From: Colletes latitarsis
Taxonomy: Eukaryota > Arthropoda > Insecta > Hymenoptera > Colletidae
Direction: 5' to 3'
NCBI RefSeq assembly: GCF_051014445.1
Contig: NC_135136.1
Coordinates: 12,418,001 to 12,482,000 of the forward strand
DNA length: 64,000 nt
Shown: positions 43,271 through 50,867 of the stretch, piece after piece
Layout of the letters: every line of letters begins with the position of its first letter
Position numbering within the stretch: position 1 is the first letter of the stretch
The notes under the pieces: model-generated
Told to the model about the DNA's origin: nothing
The model's database searches: none
The model's input: only the letters and a program-made list of their open reading frames with translations
Program-made: the position numbers and the translations under genes

Positions 43271-43523
43271 GTCGTGGGGAAAATCTTCGAAAGACTCCGT
43301 CCCACCTCCTTGGGGAGAGGTGGGAGGGGTGTGTGGGATTCCCCGCGCCCGTACAACGACAGGCGCGGGACCTACCCACTAAAAACCCCACGGTGACCCT
43401 TCGGCACGCCTTGGGAGGATACCGGGAATCGCTCGAAGCATTCTTCCGGTATCCTGCCCGTGCCCGCGCTTTCGCGCCCATCCCCCGGGGGGCAATCGGT
43501 CCCCCCAGTAGACACACTGCCTC

Positions 43524-43560
43524 ATAGCGGCGGGACGGGGCCACTCCATCCCGCCGCTAT
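43524..43560 (-). other. 3' UTR hairpin, 12-bp perfect stem
   Basis: ATAGCGGCGGGA (43,524-43,535) and TCCCGCCGCTAT (43,549-43,560) are exact reverse complements around a 13-nt loop. It is one of the two longest uninterrupted stems in the 3' UTR. Confidence 0.85.
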
Positions 43561-43686
43561 CCGTCCCGGGGCCGCGTTTAGTGGCGGCTGCGAGCCCCAA
43601 CTCGCAACCGCCCGCGACCCCGTTTCCACCCCTCGGCGGCCGGGCGTTCATGGCCGCACCAGACCGCCGAGGGTGCCACCCCTTGC

Positions 43687-43731
43687 GTCGGACCGGTAGG
43701 GGGAGGCACTCCTACCTCCAACCGGTCCGAC
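43687..43731 (-). other. 3' UTR hairpin, 11-bp perfect stem
   Basis: GTCGGACCGGT (43,687-43,697) pairs exactly with ACCGGTCCGAC (43,721-43,731). The enclosed bases can add a shorter G-rich/C-rich stem around CACT. It sits close to the ORF2 stop codon. Confidence 0.85.
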
Positions 43732-43785
43732 CCGGCGCCGCCTGGCGGGAGGAGGGTCCCCTCAGGACCCCCCTCCCAGCCTAGG

Positions 43786-45828
43786 TCATCCGCCACGCCG
43801 AGGCGGCCGCCCGCGACGCCTCGCGACCGGGCGACGACCTCGGGCCACCGCACGAGCGCGAGCTTCAGCGCGACGCTGAAGCTCGCGCTCCCTCCTCGCG
43901 GCCTCCTTCTGCAACATTACGTTCTCGCAGAAGGAGGCCACGGCCCTCCACTTCTCCTCGCTGCCGAGCATGGCGCGCACCACGCCCGGCAGCGAGACAT
44001 CCCGCCCGACGACGCCGACCAGGACACGGCGCTCCCCCTCCCACGCGGGGCATACCTCCAGGGTATGATCCGCCGTGTCCTGCTCAGCGTCGCAGTGGCA
44101 GCAACGCGCCGTCGGCTCCTTCCCTATCCGGCACAGGTATCTTCCGAAGCTGCCATGCCCGGAAAATACCTGCGCCATCCGGTAGGTGAGGCTGCCATGG
44201 CCTCTGTCCAGCCACTCGTTCAGGAGTGGCCGAACCGCCCCGACAGTCCGGTGCCCCGCGGTTGGCAGAGCCAGCCGCTCCTGCCACGCGAGCAACACGG
44301 ACTGCCGGGCCTGGCGCTTCAAATCGCCCCAAGCAGGTTCCTGCCCGCCCGGGACCGCCCCCACCCCCGCGCGACGGTCGACGCGGTGCCGGTACATCAC
44401 CGCGTGCGACCGCGCGAGCAGGTCCATGGGCGGCATCCCCGCTAGAACCGTCGCCGCCTCATGTGACATGGTCCGATACCCGCGGACGACCCTGAGCGCC
44501 ATGCGCCTCTGCACCCGACGCAGCATAGTCATGCTGCGCCGGGAGGCAGCCAGGTCGTCCGCCCAGACGGGGGCCCCGTATAGGGCCACCGACTGGACCA
44601 TTGCCACATAGAGGCGACGAACTCGGCCCGCCGGGCCCCCCAGGTTCGGCAGGATCCGGCCCAGAGCCGCAACCATCCTTTCCAACCGGGGGACCAGGCA
44701 GCGGAAATGCTTCTCGAAACGCCAGTGGCTATCGAGGATCAGCCCCAGATACCCGATCTGGGGCTTCACCTCGATGTCAGCCCCACCCACCCGAATCAGA
44801 GGGGGTGGCGGATCCTGCCGAGGTGAATGAAACGCAATCACCTCGGTCTTATGGACCGCCACCGTCATCCCCATCCCCCTGATCCGGTCGACGACGCGTC
44901 GCGACCCCTCCTCCGCGCGACGCATGGCCCTCCCCCAGTGCGCCCCGACGGCCAGCACCAGTGTGTCATCCGCATAACACACCGTGCTGACGCCGTCGGG
45001 GAGGCCGGCCCGCAACACCGAGTCGTACGCGATGTTCCACAGGAGTGGCCCGAGGACCGACCCCTGCGGAACACCGCAGTACACCTCCCTCCGCATATCA
45101 CCATCCCGGCCCGGATACTCGATCCACCTGCCGCGGAGATAATCCCCGACGACCGCCCTGAGACAAGGGGGGACTCGATGATATTCGAGCCCCCTCCTTA
45201 TCTCTTCCCAGGGGAGGGTGTTAAAGGCATTGGAAATATCCAAGGATATTGCCAATGCCACCCCTCCCCGGGAGACGGCCGCCTCCGAGAGGGCCCTCAC
45301 ACGACCTATCGCGTCGATAGTCGATCGGCCCCCCCGGAAACCGAACTGGCAGTCGGCCAGACCGGGATCACCCCGCGACAGGTGCTCGACGAGGCGGGCA
45401 GCAATCACACGCTCGAAGAGCTTGCCCACCTCGTCGTGGAGACAAATGGGCCGGTATGCGGAGGGAGACTCCGCGGGCCGACCCTCCTTCCGGAGGAGGA
45501 CCATCCTCGCCACCTTCCAACTGGGGGGGAATCGCCCGTCCCTCAGGCAGCGGTCGAACAACCGCCTGAGGTCGGCCCCAAGGACGCCCTGGGTCAAGAC
45601 CCAAACCCGGCCGGGCACACCATCCGGACCCGGGGCCGTGTTACGAACCCCGAGCCGTCTGATGGCCGCTGCCAGCTCCTCCTGCGTGACCCCCAGCTCG
45701 GCCGTCCACTCCACTGGGACAGCCGCCGCCGCCGGAGGACGCGGTCCCCTCTCCCCAATTGGGAAGAGTGTATTGACCACGTCCTCCAGCAGCCGGGGGT
45801 CAAGACCCTCGGTGACGGGGGCGCCCAC
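43786..45828 (-). CDS. ORF2, reverse transcriptase part (R1 clade), out of frame with the endonuclease part
   Basis: This 680-codon frame encodes the RNA-dependent DNA polymerase that makes cDNA at the nicked target. Visible RT landmarks by residue: NTAPGPDGVPG (63-73), YRPICLHDEVGKLFE (125-139), QFGFRGGRST (161-170), motif A LDISNAFNTLPW (196-207, catalytic D197), GVPQGSVLGPLLWN (252-265), YADD (285-288), HKTEV (326-330) and IGYLGLILDS (358-367). A C-terminal CX2CX8HX4C motif (C576, C579, H588, C593) followed by CPAW is typical of the R1 clade. The chain ends in a basic tail with RRRGRPPRR. The frame has no real start: its first codon is GTG, and an in-frame TAA lies just upstream at 45,840-45,838. 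The natural protein continues from the endonuclease frame, shifted by one base near 45,815-45,827. All catalytic residues are present. Confidence 0.93.
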   Translation of the reverse strand: MGAPVTEGLDPRLLEDVVNTLFPIGERGPRPPAAAAVPVEWTAELGVTQEELAAAIRRLGVRNTAPGPDGVPGRVWVLTQGVLGADLRRLFDRCLRDGRFPPSWKVARMVLLRKEGRPAESPSAYRPICLHDEVGKLFERVIAARLVEHLSRGDPGLADCQFGFRGGRSTIDAIGRVRALSEAAVSRGGVALAISLDISNAFNTLPWEEIRRGLEYHRVPPCLRAVVGDYLRGRWIEYPGRDGDMRREVYCGVPQGSVLGPLLWNIAYDSVLRAGLPDGVSTVCYADDTLVLAVGAHWGRAMRRAEEGSRRVVDRIRGMGMTVAVHKTEVIAFHSPRQDPPPPLIRVGGADIEVKPQIGYLGLILDSHWRFEKHFRCLVPRLERMVAALGRILPNLGGPAGRVRRLYVAMVQSVALYGAPVWADDLAASRRSMTMLRRVQRRMALRVVRGYRTMSHEAATVLAGMPPMDLLARSHAVMYRHRVDRRAGVGAVPGGQEPAWGDLKRQARQSVLLAWQERLALPTAGHRTVGAVRPLLNEWLDRGHGSLTYRMAQVFSGHGSFGRYLCRIGKEPTARCCHCDAEQDTADHTLEVCPAWEGERRVLVGVVGRDVSLPGVVRAMLGSEEKWRAVASFCENVMLQKEAARRERELQRRAEARARAVARGRRPVARRRGRPPRRGG

Positions 45829-46967
45829 GGGCGGAGCTTATTCAGCACCACCTTATATGGGCGCCCCCATGGATCGTCATCAAGGGTCTGGAGGAGCTCC
45901 TTCCATGCCTGGGTCTTGGCCCGTTTGATGGCGACCTGCAGAGCAACCCGCGCCACGCGGTATGCTCCATACAGGTCATCAGCTGCCCTCGCTCGCGCCA
46001 CGCCGTCGCCTGTACGTTGACGACGGCGCGCGCGGGTGTACTGGCGTCGGGCGCGGACAGTCGCGACTCGCATGTCCGCGATCGCGTCCGACCACCAGTA
46101 CACCGCCCGACGAGGAGAAGCCCGCCCGACCCGAGGCATCGCCGCGTCGCAAATACCCGCGACCAATGCTCCGAGCCGGGCGACCTCCTCCTCTATGCTC
46201 GGCAACTCGGCCGCTCCCTGCGGCCAAGTTGCAGCGAGGGCAGCTGCCATCAGGGCGTCCTTGTCCAGGCGCCGAAGCGCCCAGCGGCGTGGTGGGGTGC
46301 CACGCAGGCGGCCGTGTCGGGATGCACTCGCGGCGGCAGAGACCTCCATCCGGATGTACCGGTGATCGGAGAGTGTCTCTGCCCCCGCGACCACGTGCCA
46401 ACCCGACACCATGCGCACGGCGTTGGGGGTCGCGAATCCAACATCCACGATGGACCCCCCATATCGCCGCACGCATGTGTGCTCCGACCCCCGGTTCAAT
46501 ACCCGGAGGTCGAGCCCCGCCGCCCAATCGCCCAGGATCCCGCCGCGAACGGAGGTCCTGGGGGATCCCCAAGCCACCGACTTGGCATTAAAATCCCCCA
46601 GGACCAGCACCGGCCGGGCCGCGTAGCGCTGCACGCATGCCGCGACCTCGGCCAAGTACAGCTCGAACACAGCGTGACCGCTACGGGGCGAAATGTAGCA
46701 CCCCACCACAGCGACTCCCCCCCAGTCCACGGCGACGAATCCCCGACCGCGCTCCAACAAGGAGAACGGTGGGGACCCGTCGCCCCCTCCCCATACCGTC
46801 GCCACCAAGCCGTCCGCGTCGCCCACCCAATGAGGGTGATCAGGGACGCGGTACGGCTCGGCGGCGACCGCCAGGCCAACCCCCCACTCCGCGAGGACTT
46901 GGGACATCAAGTCCTGTGCCGCGCGGCAGTGGTTGAGGTTGGCCTGGAGGAGGAGGCGGGGCGGCAT
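45594..46967 (-). CDS. ORF2, N-terminal endonuclease part (R1 clade), frameshifted end
   Basis: This frame starts at ATG 46,967 and encodes the apurinic/apyrimidinic-type endonuclease that nicks the target for reverse transcription. Motifs by residue: LQANLNHCRAAQ (7-18), catalytic E37 in AAEPY, YISPR (91-95), GDFNA (124-128), SIVDVGFAT (172-180) and SDHR (200-203). The linker YWWSDAIADMR (290-300) is also typical of R1 elements. Homology runs to about residue 381-384 (near 45,820). Beyond that the frame reads about 73 unrelated residues to a stop at 45,594, while the sequence continuing ORF2 is in the other frame. A one-base loss in the GGGCGCCCCCG stretch is the simplest cause. The start is supported by the stop-start overlap with ORF1. 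Confidence 0.92.
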   Translation of the reverse strand: MPPRLLLQANLNHCRAAQDLMSQVLAEWGVGLAVAAEPYRVPDHPHWVGDADGLVATVWGGGDGSPPFSLLERGRGFVAVDWGGVAVVGCYISPRSGHAVFELYLAEVAACVQRYAARPVLVLGDFNAKSVAWGSPRTSVRGGILGDWAAGLDLRVLNRGSEHTCVRRYGGSIVDVGFATPNAVRMVSGWHVVAGAETLSDHRYIRMEVSAAASASRHGRLRGTPPRRWALRRLDKDALMAAALAATWPQGAAELPSIEEEVARLGALVAGICDAAMPRVGRASPRRAVYWWSDAIADMRVATVRARRQYTRARRRQRTGDGVARARAADDLYGAYRVARVALQVAIKRAKTQAWKELLQTLDDDPWGRPYKVVLNKLRPWAPPSPRVLTPGCWRTWSIHSSQLGRGDRVLRRRRLSQWSGRPSWGSRRRSWQRPSDGSGFVTRPRVRMVCPAGFGS

Positions 46968-46969
46968 TA
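46965..46969 (-). promoter_or_regulatory. TAATG stop-start junction between ORF1 and ORF2
   Basis: On the minus strand ORF1 ends in TAA (46,969-46,967) and the last A begins the ATG of ORF2 (46,967-46,965), giving TAATG. The same UAAUG arrangement is known in the R1-clade element SART1, where translation of ORF2 is coupled to termination of ORF1. Here it implies the same coupling and supports the start chosen for ORF2. Confidence 0.85.
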
Positions 46970-48445
46970 ATTAATGGCCGCGCCAGCCTCCTCCCGGCCG
47001 TCCGTCCCCGTAGCACCGTCCACCTCCATGGAGGACGATGCCACCGCCCTCGGCACCGGAGCCGGTGCAGCCCGCCTCTTCCTCTCCTTCCGGGAGGGGG
47101 GGGAGCACTTCTTGCTCCCCACCCTGTGATCGGCCGGCCTCCCCATGTCCGCACACAGCGGGCAGTGGGGGGCCGCCGAGCACTGGCTCGCACGGTGCTC
47201 TTTGGCACCGCAGCGGTAACACTGACCGCTGCGGTCCACCGGCGAGGTGCACCACTGCCTCACGTGCCCCAATTCGAGGCAGCGGTGACACTGGAGCGGG
47301 CGCGGCGCGAGGATTTCCACTCGCGCCGAAACCCACCCCACCAACACCCTCCCGGATTCCGCCACCTTACGGGCGGCGGAGAGGGGGCACCGGGCCCACA
47401 CCGACCCGAGGCCGGAGGGCGACCTGCGGATCTCTCCGATCCGCAGGTCCTCCACAGGACAGTCCCCCGCCCTCGCAAGGGCACGGGACACATCCTGTGC
47501 GCTGACCGAGTCGTCCAGCCCACAAACGCGCATCTCCGTGCGCTTCGTGGGCCGGGCGACCCGGACACCTCGCTCGCCCAGCTGCTCCCGGAGCCTCTGG
47601 GCGAGACGATCCGCCTTCGCGCCGCCTTCTGCACCGGGGATCTCCAGCAAGAGACCCCCGGTCACGGCCCTCTTCGCCCTCACGGAGGCGATGCCCAGCT
47701 CCTCCAGGGAGATATTCTCCCTGGCGAGCCGCATCGCCTCCGCGAGGGTCAGGTCGCCCCCCTGCGCAACGGTCAGCGTCACCGCTGCCGTTTTTGGGGG
47801 ACGACCTGGTCGTGCCTTCCCGACCTTCGCGGCCTTTACCTTGGCCGCCGGCGGCGGAGGCGGAGGCTGCGGTTGCGAGGCCTTCCTCGCCGCCCGCTTC
47901 GCCTTCCGCCCCACCACCTCACTCCACGCCACCCCCCCTTGGGAGGCTGCTGTGGAGGACGCGACCACCGCGACCACGGGTACACCACCCCCCTTGGGGG
48001 TCGCGACCCGAGGCCCTGGTGCCGCAACGCTGGGCGGAGCCTTCACTCCGCCCTTCTTTGCCTTCCCCGACTGTACCGGAACAGGTCGGGGAGGCGCCGC
48101 CTTCCTGCTGACCGCTCTTCCGGCGAGGAGCTCCTCCCGGAAGGCGGCCAGCTTGCCATCAATCATGTCCCCAATCCTCCTCAGAAGATCGTCTTCTGAG
48201 GAGGACGGGGACTTCTTCACGGGCGGAGTGCGGGTGGAGGAGCCCGCGGTGCCCCGCACCACTGCCGCCGCACTCCGCTTATTTACCTCCGCCGAGGGAC
48301 GCGGCGGTGGAGGAGGAGGGAGGATGGGAGGGAGGGCCGCGCCGTTCCACAGCGCCTCTGCCCTCCTCCTCCCCTGTCGCTCCTCCTCCAACAGGAGCTG
48401 CAGACGGGCGATCCGCCCTCTGAGCTCCCGCGCCGCCTCCCTCAT
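46967..48445 (-). CDS. ORF1, gag-like RNA-binding protein, main part with three zinc knuckles
   Basis: A 492-codon frame. In this clade ORF1 protein packages the element RNA and brings it to chromatin. The first ~33 residues (RELRGRIARLQLLLEEERQ) are charged and leucine-rich and could form a coiled coil. Low-complexity Pro/Ala/Lys sequence follows, with an AT-hook-like RPGRPPK at 212-218. A conserved-looking region (about 222-385) precedes three knuckles: CX2CX4HX4C (C386-C399), CX2CX4HX4C (C409-C422) and CX2CX8HX6C (C428-C447). The tail is basic. This frame is in phase with the N-terminal part upstream and separated from it by TAG plus one codon, so the ATG at 48,445 is probably internal to the ancestral ORF1, not its start. 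Confidence 0.9.
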   Translation of the reverse strand: MREAARELRGRIARLQLLLEEERQGRRRAEALWNGAALPPILPPPPPPRPSAEVNKRSAAAVVRGTAGSSTRTPPVKKSPSSSEDDLLRRIGDMIDGKLAAFREELLAGRAVSRKAAPPRPVPVQSGKAKKGGVKAPPSVAAPGPRVATPKGGGVPVVAVVASSTAASQGGVAWSEVVGRKAKRAARKASQPQPPPPPPAAKVKAAKVGKARPGRPPKTAAVTLTVAQGGDLTLAEAMRLARENISLEELGIASVRAKRAVTGGLLLEIPGAEGGAKADRLAQRLREQLGERGVRVARPTKRTEMRVCGLDDSVSAQDVSRALARAGDCPVEDLRIGEIRRSPSGLGSVWARCPLSAARKVAESGRVLVGWVSARVEILAPRPLQCHRCLELGHVRQWCTSPVDRSGQCYRCGAKEHRASQCSAAPHCPLCADMGRPADHRVGSKKCSPPSRKERKRRAAPAPVPRAVASSSMEVDGATGTDGREEAGAAIN

Positions 48446-48448
48446 TTC

Positions 48449-48844
48449 CTACGCCGCGGCCTTCAGGGCCTCCGCGCCACCGCTTTTCTGCCCCTTAAAG
48501 GCGCAGGCAGCGGCGACTTTCTCCACCCGCCTCAGGGACGAGGAGATCCTCTCCGATATCTCCTCGGTCACCTCGTCCCTGAGGCAACTCAGCCTCACCG
48601 ACGGGCTCATCGCCCCGCCCACCTCGACGACGGCCTGCCCCGCCCTCTTCCTCTTAGAGCCTATGAGGCTCCTGGTGGAGGAGAAGGACGAGACCGACGC
48701 CGTCTCGTCGTCCTCCTCCACCCTCCACGAAGCCGGACCTGGCGCTGGAGGCGGCGCGAGCGCCGTCACTCCAGTCCCAACACCGCCTTCGTCCTCCCCC
48801 TCTGACTTACCCCGTCCCATCCCCGTTTTAATATTGAACTCCAT
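48449..48844 (-). CDS. ORF1, N-terminal part, cut off by an in-frame TAG
   Basis: 131 codons from ATG 48,844 (context ATTATGG, with A at -3 and G at +4) to TAG 48,451-48,449. The protein starts MEFNIKTGMGRGK and has acidic and serine-rich stretches (EEDDETASVSSFSS), a basic SKRKR patch and a helical end (EVTEEISERISSSLRRVEKV). The open frame extends upstream to about 49,024 but has no ATG there, so the upstream part is 5' UTR. It is in phase with the main ORF1 frame; the natural ORF1 was probably about 625 codons. No known domain is recognised in this part. Confidence 0.75.
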   Translation of the reverse strand: MEFNIKTGMGRGKSEGEDEGGVGTGVTALAPPPAPGPASWRVEEDDETASVSSFSSTRSLIGSKRKRAGQAVVEVGGAMSPSVRLSCLRDEVTEEISERISSSLRRVEKVAAACAFKGQKSGGAEALKAAA

Positions 48845-49229
48845 AATATTCCCACGAGCAGGTCGGAAGAAAAGGTCCGCCCGGGCAGAGCCGCCTAACC
48901 CGGGTAAGCCTATATACTCCGGGGGTTCGGCAGGTTCCCCGGAGGTGGTCGCTTGGGATTGGGCCTTCTCCCCCAACCATGCATCCCATCGCCGCGCACC
49001 ATAGCTTAGGATTGGAGGGCGATTTTATAGAGTCGCCATACTCGTGGCCCAGGCGGTTAAGCCAAGACCCCCGTTCCTCCTGCCGTCACGTACCATTCAC
49101 CAAACCAATAGGGAATTGTGAATGGGTCGTTGTGACGACCAACAGGAGGCTTACGGTGTGTGTATGACTCGGGTACCCCGGGTTCGTTAAGCCCGTACTG
49201 CAGCTGAAAGGCTGGCAGCCCCTGAGGGG
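48845..49229 (-). other. 5' UTR of the retrotransposon
   Basis: About 385 nt from the 5' end (49,229, set by the target-site duplication) to the ORF1 ATG. It includes an end-proximal CCCCTGAGGGG palindrome (49,219-49,229), a large nested hairpin (49,071-49,156) and a small GGCGA/TCGCC stem around a TATAAAA (49,018-49,037). R1-type elements are thought to carry or borrow promoters at this end; no promoter element could be proved from sequence. Confidence 0.75.
49071..49156 (-). other. Large nested hairpin in the 5' UTR
   Basis: Four successive arm pairs nest in order: CCGT 49,071-74/ACGG 49,153-56, CCTCCTG 49,076-82/CAGGAGG 49,143-49, CGTCAC 49,084-89/GTGACG 49,132-37, and CCATTCAC 49,093-100/GTGAATGG 49,118-25. 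All pair perfectly, with short internal loops and a 17-nt terminal loop. Such a structure is unlikely by chance and may act in translation or RNP assembly (inference). Confidence 0.85.
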
Positions 49230-49245
49230 ATCAGGCTCATACTTT
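49230..49245. repeat. Target-site duplication, right copy
   Basis: This perfect copy of 43,238-43,253 follows the last base of the element (GGGG at 49,226-49,229) and continues into ordinary satellite (CGCGTTT). It fixes the 5' end of the minus-strand element at 49,229. A duplication of 13-16 bp is in the range known for R1-type elements. Confidence 0.93.
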
Positions 49246-50165
49246 CGCGTTTGTCACATACTTCTTGAACAGATCCTAGGTTTTTTCTGGATTGGATCAG
49301 GTAGTAATGTGGTACCACACCGAAACAGTCGATTAAACCTGGTTTCGATCAATATTTTAGAGGATAACGCAAGTTATGTCTGGGATAGGTCTGGGATTTG
49401 CCCTCATCATGCTCATACTTTCGCGTTTTTCACATACTTGTTGAACAGATCCTGGGTTTTTTCTGGTTTGGATCGCGTAGTAATGTGGTACCACACTGAA
49501 ACAGTCAATTAAACCTGGTTTCGATCAATATTTTATAGGATAACGCATGTTAGGTCTGGGATAGGTCTGGGATTTGCCCTTATCAGGCTCATTCTTTCGC
49601 ATATTTCTCATACTTGATGGCTAGATCCAGGGCTTTTTCTGGAGTGCACCACGTAGTAATGTAGTACAACACTGAAAGAGTCAATTAAACCTGGTTTCCA
49701 TCAATATTTTAGAGGACAACGCATGTTAGGTCTAGGTTAGGCCTGGGATTTGCCCTCATCAGGGTCATACTTTCACAGTTTTAACATACATGTTTACCTG
49801 ATCGAGGGTTTTTTCTGCTTTGGATCACGTAGTGAAGTGGTACCACACTAAAACAGTCAATTAAACCTGGTTTCGATAAACATTTTAGAGGACAACGCAT
49901 GTTACGTCTAGGTTAGGTCTGGGATTTGCTCTCATCAGGCTCATACTTTCGCATATTTCTCATTCTTGTTGGCCAGATCCTGGGCTTCCACAGGTTTGGA
50001 TCACGCAGTAATGTGATGCCACACTGAAACAGTCAATTAAACCTGGTCTTGATAAATATTCTAGAGGATAACGCATGTTATGTCTAGGTTAGGCCTGGGA
50101 TTTGCCCGAATCAGGCTCATAATTTCGCATATTTCTCATACTTCATGGCTATATCCTGGGCTTTG

Positions 50166-50632
50166 TCTGGATTGGATCACGTAGTAATGTGGTACCACAC
50201 TGAAACAGTCCATTAAACCTGGTTTCGATCAATATTTTATAGGATAGCGCATGTTAGGTCTGGGATAGGTCTGGGATTTGCCCTTATCAGGCTCATACTT
50301 TGGCATATTTCTAATACTTCATGGCTAGATCCTGGGCTATTTCTGGATTGGATCACGTAGTAATGTGGTACCACACTGAAACAGTCCATTAAACCTGGTT
50401 TCGATCAATATTTTATAGGATAGCGCATGTTAGGTCTGGGATAGGTCTGGGATTTGCCCTTATCAGGCTCATACTTTGGCATATTTCTAATACTTCATGG
50501 CTAGATCCTGGGCTATTTCTGGATTGGATCACGTAGTAATGTGGTACCACACTGAAACAGTCCATTAAACCTGGTTTCGATCAATATTTTTGGGGATAAC
50601 GCATGTTAGGTCTAGGTTAGGTCTGGAATTTG
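50166..50632. repeat. Tandem identical satellite monomers (176-bp step)
   Basis: From CCCTTATCAGGCTC at 50,281 the sequence is repeated exactly at 50,457, 176 bp on, with the private variants ACTTTGGCATATTTC and TATAGGATAGCGC. This gives a direct reading of the monomer length and shows a very recent single-monomer duplication. Confidence 0.85.
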
Positions 50633-50867
50633 CTCTCATCAGGCTCATACTTTGGCATATTTCTAATACTTCATGGCTAGATCCTGGGCTATTACTGGAT
50701 TGGATCACGTAGTAATGTGGTACCACACTGAAACAGTCCATTAAACCTGGTTTCGATCAATATTTTAGAGGATAACGCATGTTAGGTCTAGGTTAGGCCT
50801 GGGATATGCCCTCATCAGTGTCATACTTTCGCCGTTTTAACGTACATGTTGACCTGATCGAGGGTTT

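Larger units (their letters stand above)
43271..43785 (-). other. 3' UTR of the retrotransposon, chain of hairpins
   Basis: About 515 nt lie between the ORF2 stop (TGA at 43,788-43,786) and the tail. It codes for nothing recognisable and consists largely of successive inverted repeats. Plus-strand arms: 43,301-07/43,318-24; 43,342-49/43,362-69; 43,417-25/43,446-54; 43,487-92/43,501-06; 43,524-35/43,549-60; 43,583-94/43,601-12; 43,630-39/43,664-73; 43,687-97/43,721-31; 43,747-59/43,765-77. Most arms pair perfectly over 6-12 bp and two have a single mismatch. In non-LTR elements the 3' UTR is where the reverse transcriptase recognises its own RNA, so this structure may serve that purpose (inference). 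Confidence 0.85.
43251..49229 (-). mobile_element. R1-clade non-LTR retrotransposon, nearly full length, broken
   Basis: A GC-rich element of about 5.98 kb sits in AT-rich satellite, transcribed on the minus strand. Order from its 5' end at 49,229: 5' UTR with strong secondary structure; ORF1 (gag-like, three CCHC knuckles); TAATG overlap; ORF2 (endonuclease, reverse transcriptase, C-terminal CCHC); structured 3' UTR; 20-nt poly(A). It has no long terminal repeats and is flanked by a perfect target-site duplication. Placement in the R1 clade rests on the endonuclease start LQANLNHCRAAQ, the RT motif A context LDISNAFNTLPW, the ORF2 tail motif DTADHTLEVCPAW, and ORF1 knuckles of the form CYRCG and CPLC...H...C. 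One in-frame TAG in ORF1 and one frameshift in ORF2 suggest this copy is not autonomous. The intact ends, poly(A) and duplication suggest it is young. Confidence 0.95.

Noticed and set aside
45594..45815. The last ~73 residues of the endonuclease frame as a real protein end
   Set aside because: Conserved ORF2 sequence continues in the other frame at this place, so these residues are out-of-frame reading after the frameshift.
48845..48976. ORF1 start at 48,976
   Set aside because: That codon is TTG. The first ATG in the frame is at 48,844, with a good initiation context.
44827..49004. Long plus-strand frames inside the element (up to 488 codons at 47,538-49,004 and 397 at 44,827-46,020)
   Set aside because: They lie opposite ORF1 and ORF2, are Pro/Arg/Ala-rich as expected from the GC-rich complement, and show no domain.
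49023..49029. TATAAAA on the minus strand as the element's promoter
   Set aside because: It lies about 200 nt inside the element, so transcription from it would lose the 5' end. It is also the loop of a small GGCGA/TCGCC stem.
49100..49229. HDV-like self-cleaving ribozyme at the 5' end
   Set aside because: Palindromes are present, but I could not assemble the double-pseudoknot pairing with confidence. Kept only as a test under findings.
43251..49229. LTR retrotransposon or DNA transposon
   Set aside because: No long terminal repeats, integrase, protease or transposase, and no terminal inverted repeats. Poly(A), target-site duplication and endonuclease-RT order fit a non-LTR element.
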